Shown here: positions 7,536-13,782 of the stretch, one piece after another | Numbering within the stretch: position 1 is the first letter of the stretch | Layout of the letters: each line of letters begins with the position of its first letter | NCBI GenBank assembly: GCA_964527395.1 | Contig: CAZGQD010000031.1 | Coordinates: 1-17,481 of the forward strand | Source: GCA-2688265 sp964527395 | Lineage (GTDB): Archaea > Nanobdellota > Nanobdellia > Woesearchaeales > GW2011-AR9 | Direction of reading: 5' to 3' | DNA length: 17,481 nt | Made by a program: the position numbers and the translations under genes | The notes under the pieces: model-generated | What the model saw: only the letters and a program-made list of their open reading frames with translations | Told to the model about the DNA's origin: nothing | Database searches by the model: none

Positions 7536-7588
7536 CTTAACTATGGTTAATTAGTTGTTTTTGGGTTGGATATGATGATTTATTTCTT

Positions 7589-9145
7589 TCAGATCCTGCC
7601 AATTTGGTTGATTCTTCTGGGATTTTTTGTGTCGTAGTTTATTAGCATCTGATTTCTTGGTTCATAAGTAGCAGTAAGAACTTTAACTGCTTCTGTAACC
7701 ATCATTCCACCAATTATAGAATTTGACATAACTACGCTTCCAGCAGGATTATCTATACAACTTTCATATCTAGCACTTTGTTGAAGAAGACTTAATGGGT
7801 CTCTGATTCTGTTGTATCTTCCTGGTACATAAACTGCTACTTGGCCAGAATCGTGTGAGGTTCCCCCATCAATTAATGGGATACCTGGTTGTTCTTTTGA
7901 GTATTTGGATTGACACATCTGTTCTAACCAAATTCTAGCAAATTTGTTGTCAACACAGCATAAAACCAAATCATAGCCATATTCGAAAATGTCACTTCTT
8001 GTGAATAATTTTATGCCTTTTCCTTCTTTTTTTTCATTTAATTCGTATTTTTTTAAGATAGCCTCCTTCAATTCAGCTTTTGAATTAAATTCTGGGTTAG
8101 GAAATCCAATTCTTTTTGCTTCTTCGTCCACCAATTTATCTAGCCAAATTTGATCACCCTTTAAGGTTTTACTTACTTTGCCTAACTTTGCTATTTCTAC
8201 GCCTATCTTTATGTTTGGATTATATCTTTTTAATCTTTGAGCTAAAACTTCTGCTTTGTATCTGTCTTCTCCCCCATATAATAAAAGTTGTCTGTTTAAA
8301 TTGTGTCCTTCTATAGTATCAAAATCTATTATATCATGATTTATTCCTAAATCTGCTAATCCTAAAGCTACAAAATTACCTAAAGCTCCTGCACCAATTA
8401 CAAGGACTTTATATTGACTTAGATCTGTAGAATGTGGATTTAGATCAGATCTTAATCTATTTTTATAAAATGATAATGAGTTATAATGAAAAGAAGTTAA
8501 ATTATCCAATGAGTCATCTGCACCTTCATATCTAAAACAACTTTTTCTTAATTCTTCTAAAGCTAAGCCAGAAGCAATACAACTTGTTGGAAGGTGTTGA
8601 GTTAGACCTTTAAAAGATTGATGTGTTAATGACCTTAAATTACTACTTACTGCATTTTTATCGTTTGGATTTAATGTTGTTACAGCAGCCCTGTACCTAG
8701 AACTGCTAACGCTAAGCATAGGAATATTATACTTTTGGCAAAATTCTGCAGAAGTTTGTTTTGATCTTGGTGAATTTGTTGCGTCTATTAGATAATCAGC
8801 GCCTAAACTTAAGAGTAGTGCTGCTGAAAAACTACTTGGAAAAGTTAAATAGTTTGTGTCTGAATTTATTTTACTGATCACAGAATTGAAGGTTTTAATT
8901 TTTCTTTGGCCAATTCTTGATCTTGATTCTATTGCAAGAAGGTCTTTTTGCTTATCTGAGAAAACTCCATCACCTATTTGGATTATTGCACCACCTTGTT
9001 TTTTTGTACCTACACCTAAACCAGCTAAAGAAGCTGAAATTATTTGAGAAAGATTTCCTGAGCCTAGAACTGCAACTCTTTTTTGTTCTAAGAGTACTTG
9101 ATTTTCTATTCCCCAAGTTAAGACATTTCTATTATTTGTGTTCAT
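7589..9145 (-). CDS. E1-like activating enzyme with two fused ThiF domains, first one degenerate
   Basis: This 518-residue protein contains two E1/ThiF-type Rossmann domains in tandem. The first (about 20-160) keeps the nucleotide fold (VAVLGSGNLSQ) but has SRSRIGQ where the Asn-x-Asn-Arg-Gln motif should be, so it is probably inactive. The second (about 245-490) is complete: GAGALG (251-256), Asp274 and Asp276, NLNRQ (282-286), Lys297, Asp399 in CCVDN, and Cys463 in SCIDNPAGSV as candidate thioester cysteine. A helical insert fills about 320-375. E1 enzymes adenylate the C-terminal glycine of a ubiquitin-like protein and pass it to an E2. An inactive half fused before an active half is the layout of eukaryotic UBA1. 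The ATG overlaps the E2-like stop (ATGA), and it is the last operon gene. A sulfur-carrier role is the alternative, but the context favours conjugation. Confidence 0.85.
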   Translation of the reverse strand: MNTNNRNVLTWGIENQVLLEQKRVAVLGSGNLSQIISASLAGLGVGTKKQGGAIIQIGDGVFSDKQKDLLAIESRSRIGQRKIKTFNSVISKINSDTNYLTFPSSFSAALLLSLGADYLIDATNSPRSKQTSAEFCQKYNIPMLSVSSSRYRAAVTTLNPNDKNAVSSNLRSLTHQSFKGLTQHLPTSCIASGLALEELRKSCFRYEGADDSLDNLTSFHYNSLSFYKNRLRSDLNPHSTDLSQYKVLVIGAGALGNFVALGLADLGINHDIIDFDTIEGHNLNRQLLLYGGEDRYKAEVLAQRLKRYNPNIKIGVEIAKLGKVSKTLKGDQIWLDKLVDEEAKRIGFPNPEFNSKAELKEAILKKYELNEKKEGKGIKLFTRSDIFEYGYDLVLCCVDNKFARIWLEQMCQSKYSKEQPGIPLIDGGTSHDSGQVAVYVPGRYNRIRDPLSLLQQSARYESCIDNPAGSVVMSNSIIGGMMVTEAVKVLTATYEPRNQMLINYDTKNPRRINQIGRI

Positions 9146-10548
9146 TTTAAATCTGCAAATCTTTTTGGTCCTGATTTTTCTTTAGTAAGATTATAATAGA
9201 AGTCAATATTATTGCGTTGAGCATATGCCTTTGCTTCAAACTGATTCATTGCTTGAGATCTTGGTAAGTAACCATCTGATGTCTCTCCTGGAATAAAACT
9301 TATTGTTAAAATATTAAAAGCTCTTTTTAGAATATTAGAGATTCTATCTGGAAGAGAACTGTCGTTTATGGGATATTTTACTGTGGAATCAGAATAGTTC
9401 TCCCAATAATCATCTCCAGAACAAAGTCTTCCATCAATTATGCTAAATAGATGTTGATAACCAGCTCCAACATTAGGCGGGTTTGGGATTCTAATTGTTG
9501 AACCATCATAAAGTAATCTAAGAAATATTTTTGTTGAATTAAAAGCATAAAATTCGTCTTTTATGTTTATAACATATTCTGGGACGTCTATTTCTATTTT
9601 GTATTCTTGACCAGCAACATGAGTTAATGTGAATTCATTATATTTTCTTTCAGTTATCCTTTGTGATTTATCTTTTGCTTTGTCTAGGTAACATTGCATA
9701 TCTTCAATTTTTCTGGTGATTAAAGCATATTTTCTTTTGGCAATTTCTTGTAATCTATTTTTTATTAATTTCCTATACCCAGCTGCAAACTGTTTTGTAG
9801 ATATAAGTCTACCAGATGGAGAAAACGTAGATCTACCATGTCTGAATATTCCGCCAGGATTATGATTATTATTTCTAGGAGTAATAGAATATACTGTACT
9901 TGATATGCTTACAACATCATTGTTTTTTAAATATTCTAATAGTAATGATCCTTCGTAAAATAATTCCTCTAAGGAGAGATCTATTAAAGGTTCATTAAAT
10001 TGATCATAACTTTGTTGATTTCTGTTTTCTGCTAAATTAAAATAAGCATTTACTACATCACCCATAATTAACTTATCTAATTTGTCTTCACTGATTCTTG
10101 TTTCAAATTTATCTATCGTTTCTTTAAAGTCTGAACCTATTCTTGATCCGCCTATTGCAGATAAAACTATATCTTCGAGTTCAGTTTTATGTCTTTCAAA
10201 ATATATTCTTTCTAATTCTTCTACTTGTCCTACACGTGATAAGGTGAATTTTGCTGCTTTTTTTGATGCTCTTGATTCTTTACTTGTGTATAATAATCCA
10301 TTTATTATCCCAAATTGTTCTCTTGTTTTAGTAAAAAAATCCAAAAATGTTTCTGGAATTTCGTTTATGTCGATCAGCACTTCTCTTTCAAGCGAATTTT
10401 TATCAATAATTGGCCTTTGTAAATCTTTTCTTACAGGAACTTCTATTAGATCCCTTAATGATAAATTAGGGAATTCACCATTAATAATGTCTCTAAATCC
10501 TATCCTATATGATGTAGGGATGGAGCTGTCGCTATCTTTATTTGCCAT
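9142..10548 (-). CDS. Large protein with C-terminal E2-like (ubiquitin-conjugating) signature
   Basis: This protein has 468 residues. A C-terminal segment (about 300-420) resembles an E2 fold: strands around YKIEIDVPEY and KIFLRLLYD, a proline-rich IPNPPNV, then His366, and Cys376 in IDGRLCSGD with a Trp six residues later. His and Cys are ten apart, the same distance as in the HPN-x7-C core of classical E2s, and DGRLC resembles the canonical NGSIC. Cys376 would carry the ubiquitin-like protein as a thioester. The first 290 residues are mostly helical, of unknown fold, and far exceed a normal 150-residue E2. The start at 10548 is chosen because AAGGA lies 7 nt before its ATG; an in-frame TTG at 10563 is less likely. 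It overlaps the E1 gene by 4 nt. The E2 assignment is by motif only. Confidence 0.65.
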   Translation of the reverse strand: MANKDSDSSIPTSYRIGFRDIINGEFPNLSLRDLIEVPVRKDLQRPIIDKNSLEREVLIDINEIPETFLDFFTKTREQFGIINGLLYTSKESRASKKAAKFTLSRVGQVEELERIYFERHKTELEDIVLSAIGGSRIGSDFKETIDKFETRISEDKLDKLIMGDVVNAYFNLAENRNQQSYDQFNEPLIDLSLEELFYEGSLLLEYLKNNDVVSISSTVYSITPRNNNHNPGGIFRHGRSTFSPSGRLISTKQFAAGYRKLIKNRLQEIAKRKYALITRKIEDMQCYLDKAKDKSQRITERKYNEFTLTHVAGQEYKIEIDVPEYVINIKDEFYAFNSTKIFLRLLYDGSTIRIPNPPNVGAGYQHLFSIIDGRLCSGDDYWENYSDSTVKYPINDSSLPDRISNILKRAFNILTISFIPGETSDGYLPRSQAMNQFEAKAYAQRNNIDFYYNLTKEKSGPKRFADLK

Positions 10549-10581
10549 TGATTTTTCCTTCAAAATTAGAAACTAATTTGT

Positions 10582-12018
10582 TCAAATTTCTTGATCTTGA
10601 TTTTGTTGTGAGATTAAGCTTTGATAATCTCTTTCTAAGGTATTATATCTTGTTTCTAAAGCAGCATATCTCTCTTCTAAATCGTTAAATCTAGTCTCTA
10701 GAGTAGAATAGATCCCTTGAAGTTTTTTAAAATTGTCATTAAGATATCCGCTTACTTGTTGAACTCTTTTAATCGAATTTTGTCTTGCTTTGTCTCTTTC
10801 ACCTAATATTTCCAATCTACGTTGAACTTGGGTGAAATTAATGAGATCATCTCTTCCTGCAATTTGTTCTCTGTTTCTAGAAGGTTTTTGTTGTGTGAGA
10901 GAATTATTTATTACTTTATATTGGCTTAATGCATTGTATCCGCCATCTATTGAAATATATACTCTGTTTAGCAAAATATTATCTATTCTCTCTTTCTCTT
11001 CATCACTAAGTCTATTTTTTTCAGGGATTATTCTTTCTTCTAACCAATTATTGATATTTCCCCTATCATCATAAAGAATTTTTAATTCTGAGAGAATATC
11101 TTCTGGAACTTGCTCTGATTCCTGATCTTCTATTTGATTGGTATTTTCAGTGTAAGATATTTCATCAAACTGGTTTTCTGAAGTATCAAATTTTAATATC
11201 TCTTCTGATCTGGTTCTACATGGAGTTGTTTCAAAATCTAATTCTTTGTAAGTAAGACTCCATTCTCTTTTTCCGTCTGTTTCAGAGACATGGTATTGTG
11301 GTACTTTTGCTAATAACCTTAATGCTCTTTGATCTTTTGCTTCATTGAGAACCATCCCATAAAAAATTTTGGCTTTAGGTGAATCTTTTTGATCATTGAA
11401 AAGAGATATTTCAAATCCTTTTGGATCGAAAAAAGTACGCATTGTTTCATCATCCATATCAGAATAAAATACTCTAAATCCGGTATGAGAATGACCCCAA
11501 GCAATAACCTGTTTGTTTCTAGCCTCAATTTCTTTGTTAGTTAGATCCTCTCTTGTCATTTCACATAAGCTACCTGTGACTCTTTGATCTAGTTCAATTA
11601 TTACGTCATCAATTGTGCTGCTTCCCTTTTCGCCTAACATCTGGAAAGCAATTTCACTATTTTGAAAAATACCTCTTTCTTCTCGAAGTTCTTTGAATCT
11701 TTGAACAATATATTCTGCTTTTTCTAACGCATATTCAGTGATATTGATATTCTCACATTTCTTTGAAAAATTTTGATAAATTAAGGAGTTTATATCTTGA
11801 ATGTCGTCTTCTGTGGCATCATTTGCATTTGGGAGATCTAACTTTGTTTCAAGAGTTGCGTTTGGATTATTGTTGTTGTCTGAAAAATAAAAAAATGAAG
11901 GAAAATTTTTTAGTAGATTATTTGCAGTATTTTTTCTTTGCTGTTGAGAGATATTTGGATCTAGCCACCTTGAAGTTGTAGAATAATCTCTGCCACTTGA
12001 AGTTTCAGAGATAGTCAT
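10582..12018 (-). CDS. JAMM/JAB metalloprotease, predicted deubiquitinase-like enzyme, with coiled-coil tail
   Basis: This protein has 478 residues. The zinc protease motif is complete: Glu122 (NSEIAFQMLGE), then His176 and His178 (WGHSHTG), Ser186 and Asp189 (YSDMD), i.e. H-x-H-x7-S-x2-D. JAMM enzymes such as Rpn11 and bacterial BilD cut after the C-terminal glycine of ubiquitin-like proteins. Here the likely jobs are trimming the precursor's tail and removing it from targets. Residues 1-90 and 265-395 are polar and of unknown fold. Residues about 395-470 form a coiled coil with heptad-like LETRFNDLEERYAALETRY. The ATG at 12018 is preferred: GGTGGTG, which is also the Gly-Gly coding part of the upstream gene, lies just before it. 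A GTG at 12027 is the alternative. The gene overlaps the ubiquitin-like gene by 14 nt. Confidence 0.85.
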   Translation of the reverse strand: MTISETSSGRDYSTTSRWLDPNISQQQRKNTANNLLKNFPSFFYFSDNNNNPNATLETKLDLPNANDATEDDIQDINSLIYQNFSKKCENINITEYALEKAEYIVQRFKELREERGIFQNSEIAFQMLGEKGSSTIDDVIIELDQRVTGSLCEMTREDLTNKEIEARNKQVIAWGHSHTGFRVFYSDMDDETMRTFFDPKGFEISLFNDQKDSPKAKIFYGMVLNEAKDQRALRLLAKVPQYHVSETDGKREWSLTYKELDFETTPCRTRSEEILKFDTSENQFDEISYTENTNQIEDQESEQVPEDILSELKILYDDRGNINNWLEERIIPEKNRLSDEEKERIDNILLNRVYISIDGGYNALSQYKVINNSLTQQKPSRNREQIAGRDDLINFTQVQRRLEILGERDKARQNSIKRVQQVSGYLNDNFKKLQGIYSTLETRFNDLEERYAALETRYNTLERDYQSLISQQNQDQEI

Positions 12019-12415
12019 TTGCACCACCAGATCCTACTTTTTTTATTGATAAGTAGATATTATCATCCAAAGATGCATCATCACTTTCTGGGTTTGTAAC
12101 AATTTTACATAAAATATCTTGGTAATGATCACCTAACTTTTCTGCTAAAGATAAAACTCTTATTGGAGTTCTTTCTTCATCTGTAGCTGTTAGAGTTACT
12201 GTGGTATTTCTGGATTTTCTTGAATCGTAAATCCCTTGAATTTCATCTCTCATTGCAGGTTGTGTTCCAGTATAAGGTTGGTCTGAATCATCTTTTAACA
12301 TTAATTCTACTAATTCTCCCAATTTATGGTATTCAAAATTTCTTGAAAGTCTCCTTCTTAATGGGTCGTCTACACTATTTGTCTCAGCCTCTAAATTACA
12401 ATAAAATTCTCTCAT
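12005..12415 (-). CDS. Ubiquitin-like protein precursor ending in Gly-Gly plus a five-residue tail
   Basis: This protein has 136 residues. The C-terminal half reads like a beta-grasp domain: a strand TTVTLTATD (71-79), a helix-forming VLSLAEKLGDHYQDIL (88-102), and a last strand NIYLSIKKVGSGG (119-131) that parallels the LHLVLRLRGG end of ubiquitin. Gly130-Gly131 is followed by ANDYL (132-136), a tail that would need removal before E1 could use the glycine. The N-terminal 70 residues (MREFYCNLEAE plus a helical part) may be a second, divergent domain or an insert. It is first in the operon, with GGAGG 7 nt before the ATG. The evidence is the C-terminal pattern plus its E1, E2-like and JAMM neighbours; sequence identity to ubiquitin is low. 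Confidence 0.7.
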   Translation of the reverse strand: MREFYCNLEAETNSVDDPLRRRLSRNFEYHKLGELVELMLKDDSDQPYTGTQPAMRDEIQGIYDSRKSRNTTVTLTATDEERTPIRVLSLAEKLGDHYQDILCKIVTNPESDDASLDDNIYLSIKKVGSGGANDYL

Positions 12416-12422
12416 TTTTTTT

Positions 12423-12529
12423 CCTCCACAACTTAAAGCAAGAAGATATTGTTTTTATTATTTTTGTATTTGTGTGGTGTTTGTGGTTTGCAAAGTTTGT
12501 GTTTTATTTTGCTTCTTGCTTAGTTGTGG
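12423..12529 (-). promoter_or_regulatory. Long leader stem-loop reaching the ribosome binding site of the ubiquitin-like operon
   Basis: Bases 12426-12445 are complementary to 12512-12529: 18 pairs with a single 2-nt bulge (12434-12435) around a 66-nt loop. In the minus-strand transcript the 3' arm runs into the GGAGG ribosome binding site (12427 to 12423), two of whose bases are paired. Formation of the stem could reduce translation of the first gene, so this may be an attenuator, a protein-binding site or a riboswitch-like element. The loop is poor in G on the transcript strand. Confidence 0.55.
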
Positions 12530-12570
12530 GATTTGGGAGTGGTTTGTTTAAAAATGCGTTATGGTTGTTT

Positions 12571-12609
12571 TTCCGGAAGGTTTCCGGAGAAACTATGAAA
12601 TTCTCGTAA
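12571..12609 (-). promoter_or_regulatory. Composite operator element, copy A (upstream of the ubiquitin-like operon)
   Basis: On the plus strand this reads TTCCGGA-N4-TTCCGGA-N12-TTCTCGTAA. The same layout with identical spacings recurs at 13643-13681, and a version with a weaker first half-site lies 50 nt away at 12621-12659. On the transcribed strand the TTACGAGAA end faces an AT-rich, TATA-like stretch near 12615-12623. It is probably a protein-binding site or promoter-associated element. Confidence 0.65.
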
Positions 12610-12620
12610 AATCGAATATT

Positions 12621-12659
12621 TTAAGGATATTTTCCGGAGAAAAGGGTGTTTTCTCGTAA
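12621..12659 (-). promoter_or_regulatory. Composite operator element, copy B (upstream of the ubiquitin-like operon)
   Basis: This copy has TTAAGGA (weak first half-site), then TTCCGGA at 12632, then TTCTCGTAA at 12651-12659, with the same 11- and 19-nt offsets as copies A and C. Its 12-base TTTCCGGAGAAA is identical to that of copy A. A TATA-like CATAAAATAA (minus strand, about 12667-12676) precedes it, so it may sit at a transcription start. Confidence 0.65.
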
Positions 12660-12752
12660 TACAGAATTATTTTATGCTTCTGAGATCGTGGATTTTCATG
12701 AAAAATGAATATTTTGTGCTTAGATACATTTTTTTGATATTTTTACGATACA

Positions 12753-12794
12753 AGGAAAGCTTTGCTTTCCTGTACAGAAAATCTTTGATTTTCT
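12753..12794. repeat. Two tandem 8-bp hairpins with TTT loops
   Basis: Bases 12753-12760 pair with 12764-12771, and 12776-12783 pair with 12787-12794. Both stems are perfect 8-bp stems around a TTT loop, separated by 4 nt. They lie about 40 nt after the stop of the 254-residue gene. On the minus strand no T run follows, so they do not look like ordinary archaeal terminators, although a role in ending or stabilising that transcript is possible. Confidence 0.6.
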
Positions 12795-12833
12795 AGTATT
12801 TTGGCGTATAATTTTGTTTTTTTTCTATTAATT

Positions 12834-13598
12834 TTATTCTGGATGATAGGTCAGTCTTGCTGGAAGCCTTGAAGCTATATCATATCTGTCTTTGTTGATA
12901 TTGTTTATATCTTGTTTTAGGTTTGAGAAAGTTGTTCTTATTGAAATTAAGTATGGATCTAGCTCTTGGAAGGATCTTTTGTTGCCTTGGGAGCTAGGAG
13001 CTAGTTGGAACTGGGCCCTTGCATGTTGGAAAACTTCGAAGTATTCTCTTGTTTGAATTGATAGGTCTTGAGTGTAAAGGTGAATTGTTTCGAAGAAGTC
13101 TTCATAGTATTCAAATGTTGTTGATTGATTGCTATTATTGTTGTTATAATTGCTTAGTTTTGGCCTTATTGCTCTGATTTGCCTTTTTAGTTCTACTGCT
13201 TTTCTTAATTGAGTTTGATAGAACTTTCGGTCTTCTGTGCTTGATGATGCGTCTAAAATGGCTTTTTGAGCATCGTATTGTCTGATTAAATCTGAAATAT
13301 CTGTGTCTGTTAATTGTGTTTTACTTTTTCTTAGGGTTCTTGTGAGGTTGTCTTTTGCTCTATTTGCTTGAGTTTTGGATTTTCTTCTTAGAGTATTTAA
13401 ACAGTTTAGAAGATCAGCCACATATCGATTTTGTTCTCTAAATAGAGCATTTATTTCTGGTGGAGGAGAATTTTTAACGCAGTAGAAAATGTGTTCTAAG
13501 AGCTTTAGAGCAGGATTAGTATCTATTGTGGCTTGGAACTTGAGTTTGTGGTGAGTTTGTGATAAATTATTTATTCTTTGTTCTAAATCTTGGAGCAT
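12834..13598 (-). CDS. Helical protein of unknown function, possible associate of the ubiquitin-like operon
   Basis: This 254-residue protein is not recognised. It appears mostly alpha-helical and basic in its first half: an N-terminal helix (MLQDLEQRINNLSQTHHKL), then a Lys/Arg-rich stretch where KSKTQ occurs twice (73-77 and 91-95), and further long helices to residue 148. An Asn-rich linker (150-157) leads to a second part with many aromatic residues (FEYYEDFFETIHLY). No membrane segment, signal peptide or catalytic motif is seen. There is no ribosome binding site before the ATG at 13598. Its promoter region contains copy C of the element that occurs twice before the ubiquitin-like operon, suggesting shared control. 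A substrate, adaptor or E3-like role is speculation. Confidence 0.75.
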   Translation of the reverse strand: MLQDLEQRINNLSQTHHKLKFQATIDTNPALKLLEHIFYCVKNSPPPEINALFREQNRYVADLLNCLNTLRRKSKTQANRAKDNLTRTLRKSKTQLTDTDISDLIRQYDAQKAILDASSSTEDRKFYQTQLRKAVELKRQIRAIRPKLSNYNNNNSNQSTTFEYYEDFFETIHLYTQDLSIQTREYFEVFQHARAQFQLAPSSQGNKRSFQELDPYLISIRTTFSNLKQDINNINKDRYDIASRLPARLTYHPE

Positions 13599-13642
13599 GA
13601 ATATTTTTGTGATTTTTGTTTAAATATGTCTTGAGGCTGTTT

Positions 13643-13681
13643 TTCCGTGGTTCTTCCGGAAATGTAGTGGTTTTCTCGTAA
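13643..13681 (-). promoter_or_regulatory. Composite operator element, copy C (upstream of the 254-residue protein gene)
   Basis: This reads TTCCG-N6-TTCCGGA-N12-TTCTCGTAA on the plus strand, with half-site offsets of 11 and 19 nt identical to copy A; the flanking GTTTTT is shared too. It lies just downstream of a minus-strand TATA box (13690-13703), so it should overlap the transcription start of the gene at 13598. Confidence 0.65.
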
Positions 13682-13689
13682 AAATATTT

Positions 13690-13714
13690 TTTATTTATAT
13701 ACTACGGGTATATA
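13690..13714. promoter_or_regulatory. Divergent promoter region with inverted repeat TATATAC-N5-GTATATA
   Basis: A perfect 7-bp inverted repeat (13696-13702 and 13708-13714) lies between two divergent genes. Its left arm overlaps the minus-strand TATA box of the 254-residue gene (TATATAAATAAA, 13690-13701), and it ends about 18 nt before the plus-strand TATA box of the Lrp-like gene. AT-rich inverted repeats of this kind are typical Lrp-family operators, so the neighbouring regulator may bind here. Confidence 0.55.
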
Positions 13715-13732
13715 CATGTTGTACTAGAGAAG

Positions 13733-13739
13733 ATATAAA
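13733..13739 (+). promoter_or_regulatory. TATA box of the Lrp-like gene
   Basis: ATATAAA, preceded by purine-rich AGAAG that could serve as BRE, is centred about 47 nt before the ATG at 13783. A start near 13762 would leave a leader of roughly 20 nt. Confidence 0.45.
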
Positions 13740-13782
13740 GTTAAAAAGAGAATATTGCTTGTTATATTTTTGTGAGTACTAA

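Larger units (their letters stand above)
12416..12833. other. 418-nt gene-free regulatory region before the ubiquitin-like operon
   Basis: No credible gene is seen here. From the operon outward the region holds the ribosome binding site and leader stem-loop (12423-12529), operator copies A and B (12571-12659), a TATA-like sequence near 12671, a 12-bp palindrome TTTTCATGAAAA (12693-12704) and two tight hairpins (12753-12794), before the stop of the 254-residue gene at 12834. It is unusually long and structured for this compact genome, implying regulated expression of the operon downstream. Confidence 0.7.

Noticed and set aside
7572..7578. Exact C box ATGATGA next to the end of the E1 gene
   Set aside because: No CTGA D box lies within a suitable distance and the candidate would run into the E1 coding region. 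A chance match.
10549..10563. TTG start for the E2-like protein, adding five residues
   Set aside because: The ATG at 10548 has AAGGA at a proper distance, while the TTG has no upstream ribosome binding site.
10082..10576. Plus-strand 164-residue ORF, Ser/Leu-rich
   Set aside because: It is entirely antisense to the E2-like gene, which has operon context and recognisable motifs.
12220..12609. Plus-strand 129-residue ORF with hydrophobic stretches
   Set aside because: It is antisense to the ubiquitin-like gene and to the leader; hydrophobicity arises from the complement of AT-rich DNA. No start signals.
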